DNA from: Paenibacillus hemerocallicola | Lineage (GTDB): Bacteria; Bacillota; Bacilli; Paenibacillales; NBRC-103111 | Assembly: GCF_006265175.1 (NCBI RefSeq) | Contig: NZ_VDCQ01000019.1 | Span: 62,001 to 126,000 of the forward strand | DNA: 64,000 nt | Direction: 5' to 3' | In this document: piece after piece, positions 1 through 9,636 of the stretch | Layout of the letters: each line of letters begins with the position of its first letter | Numbering within the stretch: position 1 is the stretch's first letter | Notes under the pieces: generated by a model | What the model was told of the DNA's origin: nothing | Seen by the model: only the letters and a program-made list of their open reading frames with translations | Database searches by the model: none | Program-made: the position numbers and the translations under genes

Positions 1-1
1 G

Positions 2-430
2 GAGCAATTTCTGCAAATTCCCCGCAAGGCGCAGGTGAGCGACTTCCACTGCGTTACAGGCTGGTCGGTGTACAGCACGACATGGGAAGGCATTCCGCTG
101 AAGGAGCTGCTCGCCATGGCGGGTGTCCAAAGCAACGCGAAGTATGTCAAGTTTTATTCAGGAGACGGCGTGTATACGGACAGCTTGACGATGGAGCAGG
201 CGAACCTCGATGACGTGATGGTAGCCGTATTGATGGATGGCAAGCCGATCGTTCGGGATTTGGGCGGGCCGGTTCGTCTGCTCGTGCCGAAAATGTATGC
301 GTACAAATCGGTAAAATGGCTGCGCAACATCGAACTGATCGAACAGGAGCATATCGGCTTCTGGGGCCGCAACGGCTACGACCAGCATGCATGGGTACCG
401 GGGCAGAAGCCGAAAAACTTGTCGCTGTAG
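2..430 (+). CDS. Molybdopterin-dependent oxidoreductase, C-terminal part (5' end outside window)
   Basis: The frame is open from the first bases of the window, so this is the tail of a longer gene; the GTG at 35 is an internal codon. The visible 142 residues match the sulfite oxidase/YedY-type molybdopterin-binding fold: a 'GWSVYSTTWEGIPLKELL' segment, then 'GGPVRLLVPKMYAYKSVKWL', the typical strand and loop in which a Lys/Arg-rich stretch contacts the cofactor phosphate. The C-terminus ('GFWGRNGYDQHAWVPGQ') resembles the usual end of these proteins. The family performs oxygen-atom transfer or sulfoxide reduction with a Mo-cofactor; substrate and cellular location cannot be judged without the N-terminus. 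Confident for the family, not for the substrate. Confidence 0.8.
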   Translation, partial: EQFLQIPRKAQVSDFHCVTGWSVYSTTWEGIPLKELLAMAGVQSNAKYVKFYSGDGVYTDSLTMEQANLDDVMVAVLMDGKPIVRDLGGPVRLLVPKMYAYKSVKWLRNIELIEQEHIGFWGRNGYDQHAWVPGQKPKNLSL

Positions 431-551
431 ACGCTTAACGCAAAGGCCGATCGGCATATCCTAAGCCGCTCCGCCCGTAATTGCACCCAACCACCACCGT
501 CTCGACTGGGTGGCGTATTAGTCGATAGGCCGCCCGTCTTTGAAATTCGTT

Positions 552-1370
552 TCACACTTGGTGTATTTTTCTGAATTTGGCCGGAGTAACGTGCAGGTGC
601 TTCATGAACAACCGATTCAAATAATAGCCGTTCTCGTAGCCGATGCATTCGGATATTTGCTCGAGCGTCAGATCGGTTTGCAGCAGCAGCGTTTTGGCTT
701 TTTCCAGCCGGATCGAAGTGAGGTAGTGGATTGGCGTGACGCCGAAATGCGATTTGTACTTTTGGGTAAGGCGAACGGGGCTGATGCCGAGCTCTGCCGC
801 GATGTCCTTCAGGTCGATTTTGCGGAACGCGTGCTGTTGAATCATCGAGCAAGCCTCTTCCATAAGCGGATCGAGGCGGCTGGCTTCCGTTACGCCGGAT
901 GACCACGGCTCCGAGCCGCATTCCTCGCAATAGAGCAGCCATAAGTCCTGCACATAGTGATTTCGGAGCTTATTCTGACGCTCGAAATCGAGGATTTCCG
1001 CTTTTCTCATGTTCGCATAATTGACCGCGAGCCGGCTCGTGTTGGCGATGCTGATTTTCCCGACCGGAGGCGTGAAGTCCGGGTCCTGTCCGGGCTCGCT
1101 GCGATAGGTCCAGCGCAGACGCAGCACATAGAACGACAGCGGGGTAACGATAACGCGGCGAAAAGGCAGTCCCGGGGGGCAGAACACCAGATCCCCGAAC
1201 GCGGCCGTTCCTTTATTTTCATTCAATTCGTAGTAAAACGAACCGTTTTCGACGGCAAAGACGATCCACTCTTTATACGTATCCTCGTTTAGAAGAAACT
1301 TCTCTTTCCTTTCCCAGTAAGAAGAATGAATGACTTGGGGCAAGTTGTCGCACATGTTGCGTACGTTCAT
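552..1370 (-). CDS. AraC-family transcriptional regulator
   Basis: A 272-residue protein. The first ~150 residues form a cupin-like sensing domain ('FGDLVFCPPGLPFRRV' is the typical turn after the effector-binding beta strands). Residues ~170-270 carry the two AraC helix-turn-helix units: 'IDLKDIAAELGISPVRLTQK' and 'LTLEQISECIGYENGYYLNR', ending in 'HVTPAKFRK'. The ATG is preceded by GGAGGG at good spacing. It is transcribed away from the lipL-like gene, sharing a ~170-bp intergenic region with it. AraC proteins of this shape usually control a neighbouring carbohydrate gene, but none is adjacent, so the target is unknown. Confidence 0.9.
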   Translation of the reverse strand: MNVRNMCDNLPQVIHSSYWERKEKFLLNEDTYKEWIVFAVENGSFYYELNENKGTAAFGDLVFCPPGLPFRRVIVTPLSFYVLRLRWTYRSEPGQDPDFTPPVGKISIANTSRLAVNYANMRKAEILDFERQNKLRNHYVQDLWLLYCEECGSEPWSSGVTEASRLDPLMEEACSMIQQHAFRKIDLKDIAAELGISPVRLTQKYKSHFGVTPIHYLTSIRLEKAKTLLLQTDLTLEQISECIGYENGYYLNRLFMKHLHVTPAKFRKIHQV

Positions 1371-1543
1371 GGATGTATCCCTCCGTCCGCCTGCTTCCTT
1401 TAATTTTATACTATCTTACTGTATGAAGCGGTATTTTAATAGTTTCCATATGATTTCGAGTGCCGATGAAGTTTGAACAAAATCCGTTTTCGTGCTATTC
1501 TCTAACTGGATTTCGTATAACGCTACAATAAGGAGATGAGGAT

Positions 1544-2365
1544 ATGAGCGGACGGATACCGTCTCCTTTCTACATTCAGGATTCGAGCGACAAGACGTTG
1601 GTCGGCGATATTTTATTCCCTTTCGCTTATGACGAGCTACTGTGCCAAAAGATCGGGGAAGGAGCTTCCCCGTTCGTCCACATTTGGAGGCACGAGAAGG
1701 CGATCGTGCTCGGCTTGCGGGACCGCCGTCTGCCTAACGTGGAGCATGCGATACGATGGCTGCATGTGCACGGCTACCAGGTAGGCGTGCGCAACTCGGG
1801 CGGGGCGGCGGTGTCGCTGGACCCGGGCATCGTCAACGTATCGATCGTAATGCCGAACCCGACCGGGAGACTGGAGTTCAAGGAAGATTTCGAGCTGATG
1901 TACGCGCTGATCCGGGAAAGCTTCGCCAAGCTTGGGCTGGACGCGGGCAAAGGGGAAGTGAAGGGCTCGTATTGCCCCGGCGAATATGACGTCAGCGTAA
2001 ATGGCCGCAAGCTGTGCGGCATTTCGCAGCGGCGCCAGACGAAGGCGTTCATCGTTAACGCGTTCGTGGCTGTCGAAGGTCACGCCTATCGCCGCGGAGA
2101 GCTGATCCGCTCCTTCTACGAGCTGGCGACGGGCGGGGATCCGGACCAGGACGCCCCGGTAGTGGAGCCGAAAACGATGGCCACGCTCGCCGAGCTGGGC
2201 GGCTACGGCGCAACGGTCCGAACGTTCGTCAAAACGTTGACGGAGACGTTGACCTCGTGGGGCGGAACGGTCGGCCGACATCCGGACAAGCCCTCGATGC
2301 AGGAGCTCGAGCGAATGGCTGCCACGCTGCGCAGCCGATATGACCGCAAAGAGCAGGAGACTTGA
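1544..2365 (+). CDS. Octanoyl/lipoyl transferase of the biotin/lipoate A/B ligase family (LipL-type)
   Basis: A 273-residue protein of the lipoate-protein ligase/octanoyltransferase fold. 'VRNSGGAAVSLDPGIVNVSI' (residues ~82-101) is the conserved RR/RNSGG loop that binds the acyl chain. 'GSYCPGEYDVSVNGRKLCG' (141-159) carries Cys144, which in LipL-type amidotransferases forms the thioester when the octanoyl/lipoyl group moves from GcvH to E2 subunits. A true ATP-dependent ligase would lack this Cys in this context. Length agrees with LipL (~280). The start is fixed by AAGGAGATGAGG just upstream. The neighbouring pyruvate dehydrogenase E2 (lipoyl Lys44) is a plausible acceptor. LipM is the alternative. 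Confidence 0.8.
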   Translation: MSGRIPSPFYIQDSSDKTLVGDILFPFAYDELLCQKIGEGASPFVHIWRHEKAIVLGLRDRRLPNVEHAIRWLHVHGYQVGVRNSGGAAVSLDPGIVNVSIVMPNPTGRLEFKEDFELMYALIRESFAKLGLDAGKGEVKGSYCPGEYDVSVNGRKLCGISQRRQTKAFIVNAFVAVEGHAYRRGELIRSFYELATGGDPDQDAPVVEPKTMATLAELGGYGATVRTFVKTLTETLTSWGGTVGRHPDKPSMQELERMAATLRSRYDRKEQET

Positions 2366-2601
2366 GCGGAGCCATCGGCAAACGAGCGAGCGATTCGCGA
2401 TTATGCGAAGCGGATGGAGTCTGGCTCCTACGGCTGAAGCGATAAGAACGCCGATGATACAAGACGGTGCGGGACGAACGCTGCTCTAATGGGGCAGAGC
2501 GGGAATAACAGGGGCGCGTGCGAATGCAGGCGTCTTTTTGCATAAATGCCATGCGACGGTACTTGTAAGGGCGTTCCCCGACCATGGAAAAGCCTTGTTA
2601 A

Positions 2602-2852
2602 GCTGCTCGAAAGGCTTCCTTTGGGCAGCGCGGAACTAATACTTCCTTTATTTTTTGCGGAGGGAACTATAAGTTCCCTTATTACCGGCGAAGGGCGGGG
2701 AAACAGCGCAAACGGAACGATTAGTTCCTCTATTCGTTCAAAACGGCCCTTAAATGGACTCCATACGGCCATTAAAGGAACTAATCGTTCCCTTACTCCC
2801 CATTTTGGTGTCTCCCCTAAGGGATAGCGGAACTTTATGTTCCGCTTTGCTG
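2602..2852. repeat. Dispersed ~250-bp palindromic repeat element, copy A
   Basis: The non-coding gap 2366-2888 contains a stretch that aligns over its whole length, in the same orientation, with 36627-36880. Both start with a 'GAAAGGCTTCCTTT' block, contain a series of imperfect palindromes of the form GGAAC-N4/5-GTTCC (here at about 2633, 2664, 2718, 2776, 2828) separated by A/G-rich spacers such as 'GGGGAAACAGC', and end with an AGCGGAAC...GTTCCGCTTTGC hairpin. No ORF with coding character is present. The rest of the gap shows nothing recognisable. Confidence 0.85.
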
Positions 2853-2888
2853 GGTAGGACATCCATCCATCATGCAGCATATCGGTTC

Positions 2889-3554
2889 CTACAAAAACAA
2901 ATGCTTGCCGTCCGGGTTCAGCACATAAGACCGAACCCGTTTGTCTCCTGAACGGGGGAGCAAGATATTGGCCATCGCGAGCCTGTGCAGCATCGTCCGC
3001 GCGTGGCGGGCGGATATTCCGAGCTGAATGCTTGCGTCCGTCGGAGTAATCGCGTCTTGTCTTCGGATCATCCAAGCGATTAATTCGTGCATCTTCCCGG
3101 ACACTAAGGGCCGGTGTCTTTCGCCGCCAAACCATGTTCCCATCCATTGCTGGATCGTTTGCTGACAGCGCCGGGGCTTCTCCATGACGTCGTCTTAGGA
3201 AAATCGGATGACGCGCCATCCGTCAATGACAAGATGGTTCTGTCTCATCAGCTGATCGGCAAAGTGCGTGCGGGAAACATCCCGGAGGTGCGGGCCGTAG
3301 CCGTCGATCTCGATGCCGATTCGATAAGGGAAACGGATGTAAGCGAAGTCCAAGTAACGATACCCGTCCTTGAAATCGGATACTTCGTATTCCGGATGAA
3401 GCCAATCGAAGCTGCCGACCGACGGCCACCAGACCCGTTCAAGAAACGTTCGTTCAGCGTGGCCATGTCCGTCCATCAAACGGCGAAGCCTTTCTCCATC
3501 CCGCTCGTGCGCGTGATTCCGCATAAATGATTCATAGTCAGATTCGAAGCCCAT
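2889..3554 (-). pseudogene. Endonuclease-like (DUF559/Vsr-fold) protein with C-terminal winged helix, interrupted by one in-frame stop
   Basis: Two pieces lie in the same reading frame. The upstream 119 residues (3554 to 3195) look like the DUF559/very-short-patch-repair endonuclease fold: 'ERTFLERVWWPS', 'YRYLDFAYIRFPYRIGIEID' (the D and E/D of the nuclease core) and 'QNHLVIDGWRVIRFS'. A TAA at 3195-3197 follows, then Asp-Asp-Val and 98 more residues with a winged-helix character ('ITPTDASIQLGISARHARTM'). In this fold the motif RxxRF is followed by an aromatic residue and a DV pair, so the TAA most probably replaces a Tyr codon (TAT/TAC). The gene is therefore disrupted by a single base, unless the stop is a sequencing error. 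An internal ATG at 3183-3185 could restart translation of the C-terminal piece. Confidence 0.75.
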
Positions 3555-3592
3555 TGTACCGCCCCACTCCTTTCGATAGCGGCTGCGAACGC

Positions 3593-3632
3593 AAAAAGCC
3601 GCTGCGTTTCCGAACTACCGGAAACGAGCGGC
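3593..3632 (-). terminator. Rho-independent terminator after the VanY-type gene
   Basis: Read on the minus strand, GCCGCT and CGTTTCC pair with GGAAACG and AGCGGC (one mismatched base on each side) and are followed by TTTTT. It lies just after the 3' end of the carboxypeptidase gene at 3722. Confidence 0.8.
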
Positions 3633-3721
3633 GTGTGCTTCACGACCGAATAATGATGCTTCCATCATAACGGATGTCCGGAAGCTTGACAACTATCGAG
3701 CAGCGAGTCGATTGCCAATTT

Positions 3722-4705
3722 CTACTTCGATACGGGAATCGCGCTCGACATATATTCCTCCAGCGTGACGCCTTTCTCCATAATTTCCTTGGCGGCTTTC
3801 GTACCTACGTAGCGGAGGTGCCATGGCTCGTACTGGTAGCCCGTAATATCTTCTTTCCCTTTCGGATAACGGATAATGAAACCATGCTCGGCCGCATGCT
3901 CGGCGAGCCATTTCGCTTCCTTCGTACCCGCGAAACAGTCCGAGGCCGCGCATTTTCCGTCGCTTCCCGAGACGTCCATCGCAAGCCCGGTCTGGTGTTC
4001 GCTGTGGCCGGGAACGGCGCTGTATTTGCGGGCGGCCTCTTCGCCGTCCTTTTTCGCATAGTTTTCGAACAGCGTCTTTTGCGTGGATTGGGAACGGTAG
4101 CCGGACACGCCCGCAAGCGAAATATCGTCCTTCTTCGCCGCGGCGACCAGCTTCTCCAGCGCGCCGGCGGCTTCTTTGCGCATTAGCCGTTTATCGCTTT
4201 TCTCCTTGAAAATAAACGGGATGTTCGGCTCGACAAGATCGTCAGGCTTGAAATTATCGGGCAGCTTGTTCGTTTTATTGACCAATACGGCGATGTCGGC
4301 CGGTTTGGCGACGACCTGGACGGTTTTGCCATCATTCGCTGCCGGTTTCGAGCCCGTTCCCGTGGCGCCGTCGTTCGATTTGCCCGCATTGCCGGAGGAT
4401 GCCCCCGACGAGGCTCCCGGTGACGTTCCCGGTGACGCTCCGGAAGAGGAGCCGGGAGCCGTTCCTGTTCCCGACGAGGATCCGGAAGATGCTCCGGATT
4501 CGCCCGTCTTCGGCGGCGGCGTCTGATTCGAAGCTCCGCCGCCGCCGCTTCCCGCATTCGTTCCGGTGCTGCCGGAAGGCGTTCCGGTTTCCCCTGCCGG
4601 CTTGGTGTCCGCCGGCGCGGCTTCTTCGCCCGCGCATGCGGAAAGCCCGACCAAGCAGCCGGCCAGCAGCAAAGCGGCCGCCGTACGATTGAAGTAACGT
4701 TTCAT
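3722..4705 (-). CDS. Lipoprotein D-alanyl-D-alanine carboxypeptidase, VanY family
   Basis: 327 residues starting at the ATG at 4705, which has GGAAGGA ~10 bases upstream; the ATG 21 bases earlier would sit on that ribosome site. It has a lipoprotein signal with lipobox 'LSAC' (Cys24). A long Ser/Gly/Thr/Pro/Ala-rich spacer (~residues 25-115) follows, probably crossing the cell wall. The C-terminal half is the VanY/peptidase M15 domain: 'SGYRSQSTQ', the zinc motif 'HSEHQTGLAMD', and 'EPWHLRYVG' with the third His ligand. It should act outside the membrane, trimming terminal D-Ala from peptidoglycan. A dedicated terminator follows, so it is probably monocistronic. Confidence 0.92.
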   Translation of the reverse strand: MKRYFNRTAAALLLAGCLVGLSACAGEEAAPADTKPAGETGTPSGSTGTNAGSGGGGASNQTPPPKTGESGASSGSSSGTGTAPGSSSGASPGTSPGASSGASSGNAGKSNDGATGTGSKPAANDGKTVQVVAKPADIAVLVNKTNKLPDNFKPDDLVEPNIPFIFKEKSDKRLMRKEAAGALEKLVAAAKKDDISLAGVSGYRSQSTQKTLFENYAKKDGEEAARKYSAVPGHSEHQTGLAMDVSGSDGKCAASDCFAGTKEAKWLAEHAAEHGFIIRYPKGKEDITGYQYEPWHLRYVGTKAAKEIMEKGVTLEEYMSSAIPVSK

Positions 4706-4818
4706 AGTTGTCGCCATCCTTCCCATTGCATTCGTGCCGTGTCATAAATATGGACGTGTCGGGGCCTCATAATGTTACACAAAAACGAACCATCCATCGT
4801 TTACGACCCGTTTACCCG

Positions 4819-5547
4819 TCATCCGAAAAACAGTCGCAATCCCGTCGGAAGCTCGTTTTGCCAAAAGCCCCATACGTGCCTGCCGTCCTTTTCCTCATAC
4901 ACCAAATCCGTCTCTCTAGTCTCCAAAAGCTCTTGGGTGCGCCTGTTCTCGTCCAGAAAATCGAAGGTGCCGCGAGACGTTTCCACAGCCGTTTCCTGCA
5001 AGCCGACCAGCATGTACAGCTGAAGCCAGGACAAATCGTTCTCCTCGGCGATCCTCTCGCGGGTATCGGCAAAGAAAGCGCCGGACAAGGAAAGCACGCG
5101 GCTGAACATGTCCGGATTATCGAGGGCGATGTGCAGCGACACCGTGCCGCCGAGGGAATCTCCGGCAATGACCCGGGCCGAACGTTCGCGCCTGGCCGGA
5201 TAGCGGGATTCGACATACGGGACCAGCTCTTCCGCGAAAAATCGGCAATATGAGGCAAAACGCGATCCTTGGGGCGAATATTCCTCATTGCGCAGCTTTT
5301 TATCGACGTCGACCCCAACGATCAGAGCCGGCTCCAGCCCTTCGTCCAGAATGAGCTTCGTCATATGGGTAGCCGTACGGCCGAAATTGAAAAAATCTTC
5401 GCCGTCCTGGCAATACAATACCGGGTAAGTGAGCAGCTCGTTATAGCCGGGCGGGAGGTAAATTTTCACATTGCGGGTTCCGGATAAATGGCCGGAGGGA
5501 ACCTCTTCTTTCAGAATCGTCCGTTTCGTATAGCGGGTGTCGTCCAT
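4819..5547 (-). CDS. Esterase of the enterochelin-esterase/EstD-like alpha/beta hydrolase family
   Basis: 242 residues from the ATG at 5547, preceded by AAAGGA at 10 bases. An upstream in-frame start 72 bases earlier lacks a ribosome site. 'VKIYLPPGYNELLTYPVLYC' is the typical entry of the putative-esterase family. The nucleophile Ser lies in 'GDSLGG', and the catalytic His is probably that of 'GRHVWGFWQ'. There is no signal peptide, so it is cytoplasmic. Family members hydrolyse ferric-siderophore esters, S-formylglutathione or acetyl-xylan; nothing next to it decides the substrate. Confidence 0.85.
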   Translation of the reverse strand: MDDTRYTKRTILKEEVPSGHLSGTRNVKIYLPPGYNELLTYPVLYCQDGEDFFNFGRTATHMTKLILDEGLEPALIVGVDVDKKLRNEEYSPQGSRFASYCRFFAEELVPYVESRYPARRERSARVIAGDSLGGTVSLHIALDNPDMFSRVLSLSGAFFADTRERIAEENDLSWLQLYMLVGLQETAVETSRGTFDFLDENRRTQELLETRETDLVYEEKDGRHVWGFWQNELPTGLRLFFG

Positions 5548-6937
<1,390 letters not shown>

Positions 6938-6940
6938 GTC

Positions 6941-7921
6941 ATGGCACAGTTGACGATGGTTCAAGCGATTAACGAAGCGATGAAGCTGGAGCTTCAGCGC
7001 GACCCGAACGTCATGATTTTCGGCGAAGACGTCGGTCATGTCGGCGGCGTATTCCGCGCTACCGAAGGATTGCAGAAGGAATTCGGAGAAGATCGCGTGT
7101 TCGACACCCCGCTTGCCGAGTCCGGCATCGGCGGATTGGCCGTAGGACTTTCCGTGCAAGGGTTCCGTCCGATCATGGAAGTTCAATTTATCGGCTTCCT
7201 CTTCGAAGTAATGGACTCGATCGTTGCGCAAGCCGCGCGGCTGCGCTGGCGCTCTGGCGGACGTTACAACGCGCCTATGGTTATCCGTACGCCTTTCGGC
7301 GGCGGCGTTAAAGCGGCGGAGCTTCACACCGACAGCCTCGAGGGCATGCTCGTGCAAACTCCGGGCATCAAGGTCGTCATCCCGTCGAACCCGTACGACG
7401 CGAAAGGGCTGCTGATCTCCGCGATCCGCGACAACGATCCGGTATTTTTCATGGAGCATCTGAAGCTGTACCGCGCATTCCGCGCCGAAGTGCCGGAAGG
7501 CGACTATACGGTGCCGATCGGCAAAGCGAACGTCGTCCGCGAAGGGAAGGACGTTACGATTCTGACTTACGGCGCGATGGTCCATACTTCGCTGAAGGCC
7601 GCCGAAGAAATCGAGAAGGCGCAAGGCGTATCCGTCGAGGTTATCGACCTGCGCACGCTTATGCCGCTTGACATCGAGACGATCGTCGAATCGGTCAAGA
7701 AGACGAACCGGGCGATCGTCGTCCAAGAAGCTCAGAAGACGGCGGGTATCGCGGCGGAAGTAATCGCGCAAGTAACCGAGAAGGCGATTCTTCATCTGGA
7801 AGCCCCGGTACTTCGCGTAGCCGCTCCGGATACGGTATATGCTTTCGGCCAAATCGAGGACGAATGGCTGCCTACGCCGGCCCGCGTCATCGAAGGGATC
7901 AATCAAGTTCTGAACTTCTAA
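6941..7921 (+). CDS. pdhB: Pyruvate dehydrogenase E1 component, beta subunit
   Basis: 326 residues. '[20 protein letters not shown]' is the classical E1beta N-terminus with the Glu that activates the thiamine cofactor; '[20 protein letters not shown]' and the C-terminal '[20 protein letters not shown]' complete the transketolase C-terminal domain. Its start codon lies 3 bases after pdhA, with GGGGGCAAG as Shine-Dalgarno inside the end of pdhA, so the two subunits are probably translationally coupled. Unlike the other junctions of this operon, the gap to pdhC is large and filled with repeats. Confidence 0.97.
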   Translation: MAQLTMVQAINEAMKLELQRDPNVMIFGEDVGHVGGVFRATEGLQKEFGEDRVFDTPLAESGIGGLAVGLSVQGFRPIMEVQFIGFLFEVMDSIVAQAARLRWRSGGRYNAPMVIRTPFGGGVKAAELHTDSLEGMLVQTPGIKVVIPSNPYDAKGLLISAIRDNDPVFFMEHLKLYRAFRAEVPEGDYTVPIGKANVVREGKDVTILTYGAMVHTSLKAAEEIEKAQGVSVEVIDLRTLMPLDIETIVESVKKTNRAIVVQEAQKTAGIAAEVIAQVTEKAILHLEAPVLRVAAPDTVYAFGQIEDEWLPTPARVIEGINQVLNF

Positions 7922-7945
7922 TATAGAAACGGCTTGGCAGTATGC

Positions 7946-8232
7946 AATAACGGAACTCGGTTCCGTTATTTGCCTGCCGGGAACGGTTTTCGCGCAAATA
8001 AAGGAACCGAGTTCCGTTATTCGTGTCAAAACTTCGCCTATAGCATGACTTTGCACCAATAACGGAATAAAGTTCCGTTAGCTATTGGAACGATATAAGA
8101 GATCCACCGATAACGGAATAGAGTTCCGTTAACTTTTGGAACGATATAAGAGATCCACCGATAACGGAATAGAGTTCCGTTAACTTTTGGAACGATATAA
8201 GAAATCCATCCATAACGGAACCTTGTTCCGTT
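7946..8232. repeat. Palindromic repeats and 51-bp tandem array between pdhB and pdhC
   Basis: The ~390-base pdhB-pdhC gap contains six copies of a palindrome AACGGAA-N-TTCCGTT. The first (7946-7970) is perfect, with 11-base arms AATAACGGAAC/GTTCCGTTATT; a second lies at 7997-8021. From 8061 the palindrome recurs with an exact 51-base period (starts at 8061, 8112, 8163, 8214), together with the spacer 'TTGGAACGATATAAGA'. Copies 2 and 3 are nearly identical. The array ends ~70 bases before the pdhC ribosome site and contains no ORF that looks coding; a minus-strand frame with 17-residue repeats is a by-product of the period being divisible by three. Confidence 0.9.
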
Positions 8233-8315
8233 ATCGTTCGAACCATTGCCCCGGCGGCAAACGGGCGATAAGCACCGATTGCTTTTCATGGGGCGATCCG
8301 ACAGGAGGCAGTATT

Positions 8316-9632
8316 ATGGCGATCTGGCAATTCAGACTTCCGGAGCTCGGCGAAGGTCTTCACGAAGGCGAAATCGTGAAATGGCACGTCAAGCCCGGGG
8401 ATGAAATAAAAGAAGATCAAATCATTATGGACGTGCAGAACGACAAGGCGGTCGTGGAAGTGCCTTCCCCGGTAACCGGCAAAATCGTCGAGCTGAAGGT
8501 CAAAGAAGGAACGGTTTCGCACGTGGGCGATCCGCTTGCCGTTATCGACGTTGTCGGCGAAATTCCGCCGGAGTCGATCCATCACGGCGGCGGCGACGCT
8601 CCGGCTGCCGAGGCGGCAGCCCCAGCAGCCGCACCTGCGGCAGCGCCTGAAGCTGCGCCGGCAAGCGCGCCTGAGGCGGCCCCGGCTGCTCCCGAAGCGG
8701 CTAACGGCCAAGTGCTGGCTACGCCCAGCGTGCGCAAGTTCGCCCGCGAGAAGGGCGTCAGCATCGCGTCCGTCAAGGGCACCGGCCGCAACGGCCAAGT
8801 GACCAAGGACGACGTACTGGCCTTCGCGGCAGGCGGCGGTCAGGCGGCGGCGCCCGCTCAAGCCGAGCAAGCCGAAGCCTCGTCGCCATCGGCTGCAGCC
8901 CCGGCACCGGTCGCGACCGTATCCGGCGAACGCGTCGAAGAACGCGTACCGCTGAAGGGCATGCGCAAGGCGATCGCCAACGCGATGGTCAAGTCCGTCT
9001 ACACGGCGCCGCACGTTACGATCATGGACGAAGTGGACGTCACCGCGCTCGTCGAGCTCCGTCAGAAGGCGAAGCCGCTTGCGGAGAAGAAAGGCGTCAA
9101 GCTGACTTACCTGCCGTTTATCGTCAAAGCGCTCGTAGCCGCCGTTAAGCAATATCCGGCGCTCAATGCTTCGATCGACGACGAGAAGAGCGAAATCGTC
9201 TACAAAAAATATTACAATATCGGCATCGCCACCGACACGGACAATGGACTTATCGTCCCGGTCGTGTTCGACGCGGACCGCAAAAACGTATGGCAGGTCG
9301 CGAACGAAATCCGCGAGCTGGCCGCCCGCGGACGCGACGGCAAGCTGCAATCGGGCGAGCTGAAGGGCAGCACGATCTCGATCACGAACATCGGCTCGGC
9401 GGGAGGCATGTTCTTCACGCCGGTCATCAACTATCCGGAAGTCGCCATTCTCGGCACCGGACGCATCTCGCAAAAGCCGGTCGTCCGCGACGGCCAAATC
9501 GTCATCGGCAACGTCATGGCGCTCTCTCTCAGCTTCGACCATCGTCTGATCGACGGTGCGACGGCGCAAAACGCAATGAACTATATCAAATCGCTGCTGG
9601 AAGACCCGCAGCTTATGGTGATGGAGGTATAA
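8316..9632 (+). CDS. pdhC: Pyruvate dehydrogenase E2, dihydrolipoyllysine-residue acetyltransferase
   Basis: 438 residues from the ATG at 8316 with AGGAGG at ideal distance; the frame is open further upstream through the repeats, but no homologous residues are seen there. Order: one lipoyl domain (1-80) with acceptor Lys44 in '[11 protein letters not shown]'; an Ala/Pro/Glu-rich hinge; a subunit-binding domain ('[19 protein letters not shown]'); a second Ala-rich hinge; and the catalytic core ending in '[13 protein letters not shown]', with His409 and Asp413. It forms the scaffold of the complex and transfers acetyl from lipoyl-Lys to CoA. The lipoyl group may be supplied by the LipL-type gene at 1544. 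Confidence 0.97.
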   Translation: MAIWQFRLPELGEGLHEGEIVKWHVKPGDEIKEDQIIMDVQNDKAVVEVPSPVTGKIVELKVKEGTVSHVGDPLAVIDVVGEIPPESIHHGGGDAPAAEAAAPAAAPAAAPEAAPASAPEAAPAAPEAANGQVLATPSVRKFAREKGVSIASVKGTGRNGQVTKDDVLAFAAGGGQAAAPAQAEQAEASSPSAAAPAPVATVSGERVEERVPLKGMRKAIANAMVKSVYTAPHVTIMDEVDVTALVELRQKAKPLAEKKGVKLTYLPFIVKALVAAVKQYPALNASIDDEKSEIVYKKYYNIGIATDTDNGLIVPVVFDADRKNVWQVANEIRELAARGRDGKLQSGELKGSTISITNIGSAGGMFFTPVINYPEVAILGTGRISQKPVVRDGQIVIGNVMALSLSFDHRLIDGATAQNAMNYIKSLLEDPQLMVMEV

Positions 9633-9636
9633 ACGC

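Noticed and set aside
8061-8232. Possible CRISPR array
   Set aside because: The whole 51-base unit is repeated including the spacer part; there are no unique spacers and no cas genes. The same holds for 60094-60225.
8038-8289. Minus-strand frame with a 17-residue repeat
   Set aside because: The period of 51 bases is divisible by three, so any frame through the array repeats. There is no ribosome site and no sign of coding selection.
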